Of a DNA stretch of 64,000 nucleotides, positions 25,219 to 33,982 are shown one piece after another. Location of the stretch: assembly GCF_016921115.1 (NCBI RefSeq), contig NZ_JAFFZS010000028.1, positions 45,530 through 109,529 of the forward strand, given 5' to 3'. The DNA is from Streptomyces actuosus. Lineage in GTDB: Bacteria > Actinomycetota > Actinomycetes > Streptomycetales > Streptomycetaceae. Position 1 is the first letter of the stretch. Each line of letters opens with the position of its first letter. The translations under genes were made by a program, and so were the position numbers. The notes beneath the pieces were generated by a model. That model searched no databases. It was given only the letters and a program-made list of their open reading frames with translations, and was not told the DNA's origin.

Positions 25219-25328
25219 AATTTACGTCGGCACCGGCACAGAAGCCGGTACAGGGACCACGAGGCCGGATCGCCGGCGGCGCGGGTCGGCACGGCGACCC
25301 GGACTGCACGGTCCGGGGAGGGGGGAAG

Positions 25329-26543
25329 ATGGAAGCAGTGCCCTACGAACTGCGCGACGTGCGGCGGGCCCGGTACGCCGTGGCCGCCGTGTTCGCCGTG
25401 CACGGCGCCGTGACCGGGTCGTTCGCGACGCGGGTGCCGTGGATCCAGGACCACGCCGGGGTGAGCGCGGGGCAGCTGGGGCTGGCTCTGGCGTGCCCGG
25501 CACTCGGCGCGTCCCTGGCGATGCCGCTGGCGGGGCGGATCAGCCACACGTTCGGGGCCCGGAACGCGCTGCGCGGCCTGATCGCCCTGTGGACGCTGTC
25601 GCTGGCCCTGCCGGCCCTCTCTCCCGATCTGCTCGCCCTGTGCGTGGCCCTGTTCACCTTCGGGGCCACCGCGGGCATGGCGGACGTGGCGATGAACGCG
25701 CTCGGCGTCGAGGTCGAGAACCGCCTCGGCCGCTCGATCATGTCGGGGCTGCACGGCATGTGGAGTGCCGGCGCCCTGATCGGTTCGGCCGCGGGGACGC
25801 TCGCCGCGCACCTGGGATCCGACGCCCGGCTGCACCACGCGCTGGCGGCCGCGGTGCTGACCGTCCTCGGGGTGGGGGCCTGCACCTGGGTGCTGGACCT
25901 GCAGCCCGCCGAGGACGCGGAGCCGCCGCCGCGGTTCGCACTGCCGCCCAGGTCCGCGCTGCTGATCGGCGCGGTCGGGTTCTGCGCGGTGTTCGCCGAG
26001 GGCGCGAGCCTGGACTGGTCGGCGGTCTATCTGCGCGACCGGCTGGCGACCTCGGCGGGTCTCGCCGCGGCATGCACCACGGGCTTCACCCTCACCATGG
26101 CCGTGGCCCGGATCGCGGGCGACAGGGTGGTGGACCGCTACGGGTCGGTGCGCACCGTGCGCGCGGGCGGTGTCCTCGCCGTGCTCGGCGGGCTGCTGAT
26201 CGTCGTCTCGCGCCATCCGGCGGTGGCGATGACCGGCTTCGCGCTGGTGGGTCTCGGCATCGCGGTCGTCGTACCGCTGTGCTTCGCCGCGGCGGGCCGC
26301 AGCGGCCCGAACCCCAGTCAGGCCATCGCGGGCGTCGCCACCATCACCTACACCTCGGGCCTGGTCGCCCCGGGCGCCGTCGGCGGGCTCGCCCAGGCGA
26401 CGAACCTGGTGGTCTCCTTCGGCCTGGTGACGGTGCTGGCCTGCGGCGTCGCCGGTTTCGCGGGCGTGCTGGGGGCGGGTGACCGGGACCGGCCCAAGGT
26501 CAGCCGTCCGACGGACGCAGCAGTGCCCGACCCGCGGCCCTGA
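25329..26543 (+). CDS. MFS transporter
   Basis: 404 residues; ATG follows a long purine-rich GGGGAGGGGGGAAG. About twelve hydrophobic helices in two blocks, with DUF/MFS_1 features (GSFATRVPWIQDHAGVSAGQLG, ADVAMNALGVEVENRLGRSIMSGLHGMWSAGAL). This resembles the YbjJ/FucP-like group found in actinobacteria; the substrate is unknown, though the divergent ROK regulator suggests a sugar or related compound. Its last 44 bases overlap the 3' end of the convergent thioesterase gene. Confidence 0.9.
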   Translation: MEAVPYELRDVRRARYAVAAVFAVHGAVTGSFATRVPWIQDHAGVSAGQLGLALACPALGASLAMPLAGRISHTFGARNALRGLIALWTLSLALPALSPDLLALCVALFTFGATAGMADVAMNALGVEVENRLGRSIMSGLHGMWSAGALIGSAAGTLAAHLGSDARLHHALAAAVLTVLGVGACTWVLDLQPAEDAEPPPRFALPPRSALLIGAVGFCAVFAEGASLDWSAVYLRDRLATSAGLAAACTTGFTLTMAVARIAGDRVVDRYGSVRTVRAGGVLAVLGGLLIVVSRHPAVAMTGFALVGLGIAVVVPLCFAAAGRSGPNPSQAIAGVATITYTSGLVAPGAVGGLAQATNLVVSFGLVTVLACGVAGFAGVLGAGDRDRPKVSRPTDAAVPDPRP

Positions 26544-26961
26544 ACTCCTCGCTCCACGGCGCCGGGCGCAGCGTGGCCGGGTCGAGCCGGACCAGCACCC
26601 GGGTGCCGCGGGCGTAGGTGGTGGCGCCGTCGGGCGAGCAGAACCGGAAGCCGTAGGTGAGCCCGGTGGTGCCCAGCCGCTCCAGCCACAGGTGGACGGC
26701 GTGCCCGCCGGGCCGGGTCACCGGCGCCTCGTAGGTGATCCGCAGTTCCTTGACGGCGTTGCAGGCGTCCCCGGCGGCGGCCCAGTCGCCCTCGAATCCG
26801 AAGCCCTGGTCCTGCCAGAGCCGGACCCAGGCCCGCTCGACCATCAGCGGGTAGCGGGCGTTGTGGAGCAGTCCGAGCGCGTCGAGGTCGTCGAAGTGGA
26901 CGGTGACGGGGATCAACCGGCCGTACGACAGGGCGGGGGCGATCGGGGCTTGGGCGGTCAC
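26500..26961 (-). CDS. Acyl-CoA thioesterase, hot-dog fold (4HBT)
   Basis: 153 residues from GTG at 26961 (AGGAG eight bases upstream), preferred to the longer frame. A hot-dog thioesterase of the YbgC/4-hydroxybenzoyl-CoA type: VHFDDLDALGLLHNARYPLMVERAW contains the catalytic Asp and the following helix. Probably a cytoplasmic acyl-CoA hydrolase of unknown chain preference. The 3' ends of this gene and the MFS gene overlap by 44 bases. Confidence 0.9.
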   Translation of the reverse strand: MTAQAPIAPALSYGRLIPVTVHFDDLDALGLLHNARYPLMVERAWVRLWQDQGFGFEGDWAAAGDACNAVKELRITYEAPVTRPGGHAVHLWLERLGTTGLTYGFRFCSPDGATTYARGTRVLVRLDPATLRPAPWSEEFRAAGRALLRPSDG

Positions 26962-27083
26962 GGGTGGCTCTCCTGCTGTGGACGGTTCAACCACCTCATC
27001 CTAAGCGGACGCTCAGCACGGCTTTCGGCAGGGACGGCACGGGCGCGGTGACGGGGCACCCCCGGGCTCGGTGACGGCACCGG

Positions 27084-27116
27084 GCACCGCCGCGGACCGC
27101 GATCTCCCGGCGGTGC
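27084..27116 (-). terminator. Terminator of the GH6 gene
   Basis: GCACCGCCG (27084-27092) pairs perfectly with CGGCGGTGC (27108-27116); loop 15 bases; 20 bases after the stop at 27136. Confidence 0.65.
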
Positions 27117-27135
27117 GCCGGAGCCGCAGGCCGGC

Positions 27136-28338
27136 TCAGCGTGCCAGGTCGTAGGCGTACGACGCGGTGAACGTGCCCGGCTCGCCCCGGCAGCCGTCCG
27201 ACTCCCCCGGCGGCTTCACCCACAGGTAGGCGTCGATGCGCTCCTCACCGGTGTCCAGCGTCGGCGTGCGGCCGAGACTGCGGCCCGCCGGGTCGCACCA
27301 TGCGCCGTCCGGCGGGGCGCCGTTGCCGTTGCGGCTGGTGTCGATCACCGCTCCGAGCCCGGCGGGGCCGCCGAGGGCGGCGAGGACGTCCCGGTCGTAG
27401 GCGATCTCGTCGGCCGTGCGGTGGAAGTTGGAGACGTTGCTGAAGATGCCGTCGGAGGAGGCGGCCGAGGCGGCACCGGCCTGGCGCAGCAGCGACGCCT
27501 GCCGGGCGGCCGGGTTCCAGGCCGAGTGGCCGGCGTCGAAGTAGACCCGTGCCCGCCGGTCGGCGGCCTTCAGCACGCGCCCGGCCCGCGCCAGCGAAGC
27601 GAAGCGGCCGGCGCGCTCGACGGCGGACAGGCAGTCGGCCTGGGCGATCGAGTCGGGTTCCAGGATCACCACGACCTCGCCGGAGCCGAGCCCGGCGGCG
27701 AAGCCGTCGATCCAGGCGTCGTAAGCGGCGAGGTCGGGCGCGCCGCCCTCGGAGGAGCCGCCGCAGTCGCGGCCGGGGACGGCGTACGCGACGAGGACCG
27801 GAACCCGGCCCTGCGCGGCGGCGCCCGCGGTGACCACGCGCACCCGCGAGGCGATGGTCGCCCCGTCGTGGTCGGCGAACCACACCGCGGCCGGCTGGTC
27901 GGCGATCCGGGACTCGATCAGTGCCGCCCGCGGGTCGTCCGGGTGGGCGCGGACCCATTCGAGGACCTGCGAGTCGGGGTGGCGGTAGAGCCGGCCGGAC
28001 GGGGCGGCGCGGCGCTGCCCGTTCGTCGCCCGGGTCGCCGACGGCGTCGCGGGGCCCTTCTTCGGCGTGGGCGGCACCGAGGCCGTCGCGCTCGCCGCGG
28101 CGGAAGCCGGGGCCGAGGACGGCGGTGGTGTCACGGGCTTCGTGCCGGGGCGCGGCGAGTCGGTGACCCGGGGCCGGGCCTCGTCCGCACCGCGCCGCTC
28201 GTCGAGCGCGGACATCATCCCGGTCGCGGTGCCCACCGCCACCACGACGGAGGCCGCCGCGACCATGGCGTTGCGCCGACCGGCCCTCCTGCGCTGCGCC
28301 CGCCGGGCGGTCAGCCGCACACCACGCGAGCCTGGCAC
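27136..28338 (-). CDS. GH6 family beta-1,4-glucanase (cellulase)
   Basis: 400 residues from GTG at 28338, with GGAGGGG upstream. A basic start and one hydrophobic helix (about 25-43) form a signal anchor or signal peptide. A Ser/Pro/Ala-rich linker (about 50-105) leads to the GH6 domain (about 110-400) with the family motifs VAYAVPGRDCGG, VVVILEPDSIA (general acid Asp), AGHSAWNP, NVSNF, DTSRNGNG, YLWVKPPGESDG. No cellulose-binding module is present. Likely an endoglucanase outside the membrane. Monocistronic. Confidence 0.92.
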   Translation of the reverse strand: MPGSRGVRLTARRAQRRRAGRRNAMVAAASVVVAVGTATGMMSALDERRGADEARPRVTDSPRPGTKPVTPPPSSAPASAAASATASVPPTPKKGPATPSATRATNGQRRAAPSGRLYRHPDSQVLEWVRAHPDDPRAALIESRIADQPAAVWFADHDGATIASRVRVVTAGAAAQGRVPVLVAYAVPGRDCGGSSEGGAPDLAAYDAWIDGFAAGLGSGEVVVILEPDSIAQADCLSAVERAGRFASLARAGRVLKAADRRARVYFDAGHSAWNPAARQASLLRQAGAASAASSDGIFSNVSNFHRTADEIAYDRDVLAALGGPAGLGAVIDTSRNGNGAPPDGAWCDPAGRSLGRTPTLDTGEERIDAYLWVKPPGESDGCRGEPGTFTASYAYDLAR

Positions 28339-28546
28339 GGTCGCATCCCCTCCTCCTGCCCCGGACCGTTCCAGGCTCCACCTGGCGCGTTCCCGTTCGT
28401 TCCCGCCGGATCCCGGCCTCCGGCCGTCGGTCCCCGGACCCCCCTCCCGGTGCATCACTCTCCCGTGCGACGGGCGGGTTCCCCCGTTCTGGGGAAGCGC
28501 CGGCCGGCCGCCACGCCGGCAAGCCTAGGGCTGGGACCCTTCCGGC

Positions 28547-29233
28547 ATGGCGCAGTTGGAACAGTTCACCACTCCCGTCGACGCGGTGATCGCGCGGATG
28601 CGCGCCCTGGACGCCGCTCTTCCGGCACGGGACGGTATCGCCGTCTTCAACCGTGTCTACCTCGCCGTGACGCGGGAGGTGGACCGGCGCATCGACGCGG
28701 GCGACTTCCCCGACACTCGGGCCGCGATCGCACTGGACGTGCGATTCGCGGAGCGGTACCTGACGGCGGTGGACGCGGCCCGGCACGATCACCGGCCGCC
28801 GGCCTGCTGGCGGCCCCTGCTGCAGTTCCGCCGCCATCCCGGGGTACGGCCGGTGCAGTTCGCACTCGCCGGGATCAACGCGCACATCGGACACGACCTG
28901 GCGCTCGCGGTCGTGGACGCCTGCCATGGCCTCGGCTGCGCCCCCGCGGACCTGGAGGACGAGTTCGACCGGGTGGGCGATCTGCTGCTGTCGATGGAGG
29001 AACGCGTCCGCGACGATCTGATGCCGGGGCCCGACCTGCTGCAGATCGCCGACCCGCTCACCCATCTGCTCGCCTCGTGGAGCCTGGAGCGGGCCCGGGA
29101 CGCCGCCTGGGCCGGGGCGCGGGCCCTGTGGGCGCTGCGCGAACTGGAGGACATCGCCGTGGAGTTCACCGAACGGCTGGACGCCGCGGTCGGTTTCGCG
29201 GGGCGCATGCTGCTCACGCCGCTGCCGGACTGA
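28547..29233 (+). CDS. DUF5995 family protein
   Basis: 228 residues. Helical, cytoplasmic protein with the DUF5995 pattern: AVFNRVYLAVTREVDRRI, ERYLTAVDAAR, WRPLLQ and QFALAGINAHIGHDLALAVV, where conserved His residues may bind metal. No function is established for the family. It lies 79 bases before an LLM flavin oxidoreductase on the same strand and may be co-transcribed. Confidence 0.85.
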   Translation: MAQLEQFTTPVDAVIARMRALDAALPARDGIAVFNRVYLAVTREVDRRIDAGDFPDTRAAIALDVRFAERYLTAVDAARHDHRPPACWRPLLQFRRHPGVRPVQFALAGINAHIGHDLALAVVDACHGLGCAPADLEDEFDRVGDLLLSMEERVRDDLMPGPDLLQIADPLTHLLASWSLERARDAAWAGARALWALRELEDIAVEFTERLDAAVGFAGRMLLTPLPD

Positions 29234-29312
29234 TCCGGGCCCGACTGGCGCGCCGCGAGGCGCGCGGTACGTTGGCCGACGGGGCATACCGAACGCGAAG
29301 GAGCAATCCGTC

Positions 29313-30242
29313 ATGGCCATCCGCCTCGGACTCGGTCTTCCCCAGTTGCGGCAGTACGACCTCGCCCAGGACGTCACCGACGTGGCGCGCACCGCCGAAC
29401 AGATCGGCTACGACAGCGTGTGGGTGTACGAGCGGGCCCTGGTTCCGACCGCCCCGGACCAGGGTCTGTACGGCATCCCCGGCCTGCCGTGGCCGGACTG
29501 GTACCGCGGCATGGCCCATCCCCTGGTCACGCTGACCCTGGCCGCGGCGGTCACCGAGCGGGTCCGGCTCGGCACCGGCATCGTGGTCGCGCCGCTGCAC
29601 GGGCCGTTCCAGTTCGCCAAGGCCCTGGCCACGCTGGACGCCGCAAGCGGTGGGCGGGTGGTCGCGGGCCTGGGCACGGGCTGGTCGACGGACGAGTTCG
29701 CTGCCGCCTCGTTCCTGCCGTACGAGGAGCGCGGCGCGGCGCTGGACGAGGTGCTCGGCGTGTGCCGGGCGGTCTGGGGCCCGGACCCGGTCTCCTACGA
29801 GGGCCGGGTCAGCACGATCGCGCCGGCCGTGGTCGGTCCCAAGCCGGTGCGCCCGATCCCCGTGCTGCTGGCCGCGGGCAGCACCAAGGCGCTGACGCGG
29901 GTGGTGGACCGGGCCGACGGCTGGATCCCGGTCGCCATGGGAGCCCGGGCGTACGCCGCCGGGTGGCGCCGGCTGCAGGACATCGCCGCCGAGCGGGGCC
30001 GCAGCCGGCCGATCGAGCGGGTGGTGCGGGTGAACACCCGGTACTCGGCGAAGGCCTACGACGGCAGTGACCGGCAGCCCTTCCAAGGCAGCGCCGACCA
30101 GATCGTCGAGGACCTCGCGGCCTACGCCGAGGTCGGCATGGACGAGGTCCTCGTCGACCTCCAGACCGCCCCCCGCGACGTCCGCGAGCTCAAGGACGCC
30201 GCAGCGGAGGTCTACGAGAAGGCGCGGGCCGCCGGACTGTGA
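29313..30242 (+). CDS. LLM-class F420/flavin-dependent oxidoreductase
   Basis: 309 residues; ATG preceded by GAAGGAG. A TIM-barrel luciferase-like monooxygenase (IGYDSVWVYERALVP, AAAVTERVRLGTGIVVAPLHGP, GGRVVAGLGTGWSTDEFAAA). Streptomyces members usually use F420; the substrate is not predictable. Its stop is only 6 bases from the end of the convergent amino-acid monooxygenase gene, leaving no room for a terminator between them. Confidence 0.9.
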   Translation: MAIRLGLGLPQLRQYDLAQDVTDVARTAEQIGYDSVWVYERALVPTAPDQGLYGIPGLPWPDWYRGMAHPLVTLTLAAAVTERVRLGTGIVVAPLHGPFQFAKALATLDAASGGRVVAGLGTGWSTDEFAAASFLPYEERGAALDEVLGVCRAVWGPDPVSYEGRVSTIAPAVVGPKPVRPIPVLLAAGSTKALTRVVDRADGWIPVAMGARAYAAGWRRLQDIAAERGRSRPIERVVRVNTRYSAKAYDGSDRQPFQGSADQIVEDLAAYAEVGMDEVLVDLQTAPRDVRELKDAAAEVYEKARAAGL

Positions 30243-30248
30243 GCGTGC

Positions 30249-31961
30249 TCAGTCCTCCGGCAGTTCCACCGGCGCGATCTCGTCGTACACGTCACCGGGG
30301 CCGGGGTTGGTCGCGTCGGTCTGCCCGCCCAGCTGGTGCATGACGCCCCACACCGCGTTCAGGGCGGTCTGCACGGCGCCCTCGGCCCAGCCGGCCGTCC
30401 AGGAGATGTCGTCGCCGGCGAGGTAGACGCCCCGCTTGTCCGCGGGCAGCCGGTCCTGCATGAAGTGGGTGAACAGGCGCCGCTGGTAGCGGTAGTGGCC
30501 GGGCAGGTTGGCCTTGAACGCGCCCATGAAGTAGGGCTCGTTCTCCCAGGAGACCGTCACCGGGTTGCCGATGACGTGCTTGCGGATGTCGACGTTCGGA
30601 TAGATCTCCGACAGCGACTTGAGCATGACCTCCATCCGCTCGTTCGCCGACAGCGGCAGCCACTTGAGGCTGTCGTCGCACCAGGTGTAGGAGAGGCACA
30701 TCACGGCGGGCCGGTCCGGGCCGTCGTCGAGGAGGTAGGTGCCGCGGGTCATGCGGTCCGTCAGGGTCATCGACATGACGTCCCTGCCGGTCGGGTTGCC
30801 CTGGCCGTCGACGGCCTCGTCCAGCCAGAACGGCCGGTCGACGGGGACGAACAGCTTCGAGGACTCCATGTAGTGGGTGCGCTCGATGGCGGTCCAGTGG
30901 TCGATCGGGAACAGCGAGTCGTCGCACTCGATCTTCGACAGCAGCATCCAGGACTGAGCGGTGAAGATCGCCGCCTGGTAGGTGCGGATGTCGCCGCGCG
31001 CGTCCGTCACGGTGATGCGGTTGCCGGCGGTGCGGTTCAGGCGCGTCACGGCGGGCAGCGGCTTGCCGCCCTCGTGGAGCCCGGCGAGCGAGGTGCCGTA
31101 CGCCCAGTGGACGATCTTCTCCGGCTCGCGCTCCCACAGGCGCAGCGGCAGTTGCTGGGAGCCGCCGACGATGCCGCGGTGGTGGTCGTCGGCCTCGGTG
31201 TAGACGACGCGGAGGATCTCCAGGATGGAGTTGGGGAAGTCGGTGTCCCAGCCGCCGGTGCCGAAGCCGACCTGGCCGAAGATCTCCCGGTGCCGGAAGG
31301 ACGTGAACGCCTCGGAGTCGCAGAGGAACCCGTAGAAGGTCTGGTTGTCGAGCTTCTCGACGAGCCGTGCCCAGATCTCCCGGATGCGCGGGACGTCCCG
31401 CTCGCGCAGGGCGCGGTTCATGTCGGAGAAGTCGGCGCCCTCCTCCAGGCACCGGTTCCAGGCCTCGGCCACGTCCCGGTAGACCTGCGGCAGGTCGTCG
31501 ATGGACTCGGCGTAGTGCGACTCGCCCTTGAGGTCGACGACGGTCGACGGGGTGGCCTCGGCGAGCGGGTTCGGGAACGGCCTGGTCTCCAGTCCGACCA
31601 GGTCGATGTAGTGCTGGAGCGCCGTGGAGGACGGCGGGAAGCGCATCGCGCCCATCTCTGCGGTCAGGGAGTCGTCGCAGCCCTCGAAGCCGACCGTGCG
31701 CAGCCGGCCGCCGATCTGGTCGGCCTCGTAGACGACGGGCTTGAGGCCCATCTTCATCAGCTCGTAGGCGGCGACGATGCCGGACAGACCGCCGCCGATG
31801 ACGGCGACCTCGGTGCCGTGCTCGGTCGCGGGGACCTGGCCCAGGCCCGCGGGGTGGGCGAGGAAGTCGTCGTAGGCGTAGGGGAAGTCCGGGCCGAACA
31901 TGGTGATCGGCGGCTGCTGCTCGTCGGTGTGCTCGACGGCGTTGGGCACCGTGGACGTCAT
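30249..31961 (-). CDS. L-amino-acid 2-monooxygenase, DavB-like flavoenzyme
   Basis: 570 residues from ATG at 31961. An N-terminal ITMFGPDFPYAYDDFLAHPAGLG leader and FAD-binding GGGLSG (56-61) are followed by the amine-oxidase fold; the C-terminal GVYLAGDDISWTAGWAEGAVQTALNAVWG closes the FAD site. The whole sequence closely resembles Pseudomonas lysine 2-monooxygenase (DavB), which oxidatively decarboxylates lysine to 5-aminovaleramide. Streptomyces also has a classical arginine 2-monooxygenase of this type. The next gene downstream-in-family is upstream here: a nitrilase-fold amidase that could hydrolyse the amide product. Which amino acid is used is open. Confidence 0.88.
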   Translation of the reverse strand: MTSTVPNAVEHTDEQQPPITMFGPDFPYAYDDFLAHPAGLGQVPATEHGTEVAVIGGGLSGIVAAYELMKMGLKPVVYEADQIGGRLRTVGFEGCDDSLTAEMGAMRFPPSSTALQHYIDLVGLETRPFPNPLAEATPSTVVDLKGESHYAESIDDLPQVYRDVAEAWNRCLEEGADFSDMNRALRERDVPRIREIWARLVEKLDNQTFYGFLCDSEAFTSFRHREIFGQVGFGTGGWDTDFPNSILEILRVVYTEADDHHRGIVGGSQQLPLRLWEREPEKIVHWAYGTSLAGLHEGGKPLPAVTRLNRTAGNRITVTDARGDIRTYQAAIFTAQSWMLLSKIECDDSLFPIDHWTAIERTHYMESSKLFVPVDRPFWLDEAVDGQGNPTGRDVMSMTLTDRMTRGTYLLDDGPDRPAVMCLSYTWCDDSLKWLPLSANERMEVMLKSLSEIYPNVDIRKHVIGNPVTVSWENEPYFMGAFKANLPGHYRYQRRLFTHFMQDRLPADKRGVYLAGDDISWTAGWAEGAVQTALNAVWGVMHQLGGQTDATNPGPGDVYDEIAPVELPED

Positions 31962-32028
31962 GGGGTACGGACTCCTTGCGCGAGGTGGAACGGGGGGAGG
32001 CTGGGGGCGGCTCGGACCGGTCGGCGGC

Positions 32029-32817
32029 TCAGAGGAGGGAGCCGTACAGGCCGGGGCGGCGGTCGTGCAGATACGGGTTCGCCTCCCGGGAGGCGGCCAG
32101 GAACACCGGGTCGACGTCGGCGAGGGCGAGTTCCTCGGACCGGCCGGCCCGGGCGCGGGCGATCCCGTCGGGGCCCACGAGGGTGGAGAGGCCGACGAAC
32201 TCGAACTCACCCTCGTGGCCGACCCGGTTGACGTACGCGACGTACATCTGGTTCTCGAAGGCCCGGACCGGGACGAGGGATTCGGCGACGAACTGGAAGG
32301 GATGCATCTGCGCCGTCGGCACGAGGAGGAGGTCGGTACCGGCCAGGGCGTGGGCGCGGACGTTCTCCGGGAACTCGACGTCGTAGCAGATGATGATCCC
32401 GATCGTGAGGCCGTTCAGCTCGGCCTGGACGACCGGCTGCTCGCCCGGGGTGAAGTGGTCGCGCTCGAACCCGCCGAAGAGGTGGGTCTTGCGGTAGTTC
32501 GCCAGGCGGCTGCCGTCGGGGGAGATCAGCTGGGCGGAGTTGTGGACCGTGTCGCCGTCGCGCTCGGGGTAGCCGTAGGCGACCGCGAGGCCGTGGCGGG
32601 CGGCGATCCCGGCGACCGTGTCGGCTGCGGCGCCGTCGGCGGGCTCGGCGAGGCGGGCGATGTCGTCGCCGATCGCGTAGCCGGTCAGGAACATCTCCGG
32701 AGCGACCAGCAGCCCGGCACCCGCGGCGGCGGCCCGGCCCGCGGCGTCGTCGAGGACCTTGAGGTTCTCGGCGGTCGAGCCGGGGCGGCCGGAGCTCTGG
32801 AGCAGGGCGGTGCGCAT
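32029..32817 (-). CDS. Nitrilase-superfamily amidase, DavA-like
   Basis: 262 residues, close to DavA (5-aminovaleramidase, about 264). The Glu-Lys-Cys triad is clear: E41 in APEMFLTGY, K110 in YRKTHLFG, C144 in CYDVEFPE. It should hydrolyse a small omega-amide, such as 5-aminovaleramide or 4-guanidinobutyramide, to the acid. First gene of the pair; the monooxygenase starts 67 bases later on the same strand. Together they make a two-step lysine or arginine degradation route. Confidence 0.88.
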   Translation of the reverse strand: MRTALLQSSGRPGSTAENLKVLDDAAGRAAAAGAGLLVAPEMFLTGYAIGDDIARLAEPADGAAADTVAGIAARHGLAVAYGYPERDGDTVHNSAQLISPDGSRLANYRKTHLFGGFERDHFTPGEQPVVQAELNGLTIGIIICYDVEFPENVRAHALAGTDLLLVPTAQMHPFQFVAESLVPVRAFENQMYVAYVNRVGHEGEFEFVGLSTLVGPDGIARARAGRSEELALADVDPVFLAASREANPYLHDRRPGLYGSLL

Positions 32818-33180
32818 GCGTGTTCCTCACCGGTGGCGGAGGGGGTTCGGGGGATCTCCTAGACGGTACGGTCGGCCGGCTCGGCCGGACAAGGAGGAGC
32901 CGTTGCACACCGGTGAGCGGTTCGTTGCGTCCCTGCCGGGTCGGGCGGCGATTCGTTGCGCGGCCCCGGCCTGGGGTTCCGGGGCCGCGGTCCGGCTGGG
33001 GCGCCGAGCCGGGAAGGCGGATCCCGCAGCGTCCGGCGGAGGCGATCGCACGCCGGGGGCTCGCCTCCGGTGCGGGGCCTGCGCGGGCGATGCCGACCGC
33101 GCGGCGAGCGGGGCGGTCCGGGCATCCCGGGCCCGGTGACGTGGGCCGGGCATGCCGGTGACGGACGTCCGCCGCAGGCC
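32818..33180. other. Spacer between the conservon and the amidase
   Basis: 363 bases. It would normally hold the cvnD GTPase of a conservon (about 600 bases), but no GTPase motif occurs in any frame. An 8-bp hairpin (33038-33045 with 33061-33068) may end the cvn transcript. The amidase promoter must lie at its left end. Confidence 0.5.
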
Positions 33181-33555
33181 CTACAGCTCCCGCAGGCGTG
33201 CCGCGATCTCCCGCAGCAGCTCGGGATCGGCGTGCGGGCCCACCGGCGCGCGGCGCGGCGGGTCGATGCGCACCAGGCCGGCCTCGGCCAGGTCCCCGAG
33301 GAGCACACGGACGACGGTCAGGGGCAGATCGGCGTCCGCGGCGAGCTCGGCGACGGGGCGGGACCCGCCGCGCAGCAGCGCCAGCACACGGGCCCGGGCA
33401 TGGTCGACGGCCGGCGCGCAGTCCGCGTCGACGGCCGTGACGTACGACATCAGGTCGAGTGTGAGCCGGGTCGAGGGACGGGTGCGGCCGCCGGTCACGG
33501 CGTACGGGCGGACCATCGGCCCGGTCTCGTCCTCGTACCAGTGCTCGTCGCTCAC
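33181..33555 (-). CDS. cvnC: Conservon protein CvnC (DUF742)
   Basis: 124 residues from GTG at 33555. DUF742 pattern: MVRPYAVTGGRTRPS and LDLMSYVTAV at the start, then a winged-helix-like half (VAELAADADLPLTVVRVLLGDLAEAGLV). In Streptomyces conservons this protein works with a histidine-kinase-like CvnA, a roadblock protein CvnB and a GTPase CvnD in a G-protein-like membrane complex. Seven bases after cvnB. The usual downstream cvnD is absent. Confidence 0.9.
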   Translation of the reverse strand: MSDEHWYEDETGPMVRPYAVTGGRTRPSTRLTLDLMSYVTAVDADCAPAVDHARARVLALLRGGSRPVAELAADADLPLTVVRVLLGDLAEAGLVRIDPPRRAPVGPHADPELLREIAARLREL

Positions 33556-33562
33556 GGCCGGC

Positions 33563-33982
33563 TCAGGCCCCTGGGGCCGAGCGGGCGGCGGCGTTCAGGT
33601 GGCTGCCGAGGCGGCGCACCAGCAGGGCCATCTCGTGGACCAGCTGGCCCACGTCGGTCTGCCCCTCGCTGAGCACGGCCAGCCGGCTGCCGTCGCCGGC
33701 CGGGCTGACGAAGAGGTAGGCGTCGTCGAGCATGACCATGGTCTGGCGCACCCCGCCGGCGTCGAAGCGGTCGCCGGCCGAGCGGGCGAGGGAGTGGAAG
33801 CCGGAACAGACCGCGGCCAGGTGCTCGATGTCCTGCCTGCGCATGCCCTCCGACCAGCTCAGCGGCAGTCCGTCGGCGGTGAGCAGCAGGGCGTGGCGGA
33901 CATGGCCGGTCCGGGCCACGAGGTCGTCGAGCAGCCAGCCCAGGTCGGTGCCGGGCTGCTGGTCGCTCTGGTCAGGGCGCAT
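33563..33982 (-). CDS. cvnB: Conservon protein CvnB (roadblock/LC7)
   Basis: 139 residues. Roadblock/LC7 fold (about 10-110): LGWLLDDLVARTGHVRHALLLTADGLPLSWSEGM and MVMLDDAYLFVSPAGDGSRLAVL. Roadblock proteins regulate small GTPases, normally the CvnD partner. Its ATG lies inside the 3' end of cvnA (11-base overlap), so translation is coupled. Confidence 0.92.
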   Translation of the reverse strand: MRPDQSDQQPGTDLGWLLDDLVARTGHVRHALLLTADGLPLSWSEGMRRQDIEHLAAVCSGFHSLARSAGDRFDAGGVRQTMVMLDDAYLFVSPAGDGSRLAVLSEGQTDVGQLVHEMALLVRRLGSHLNAAARSAPGA

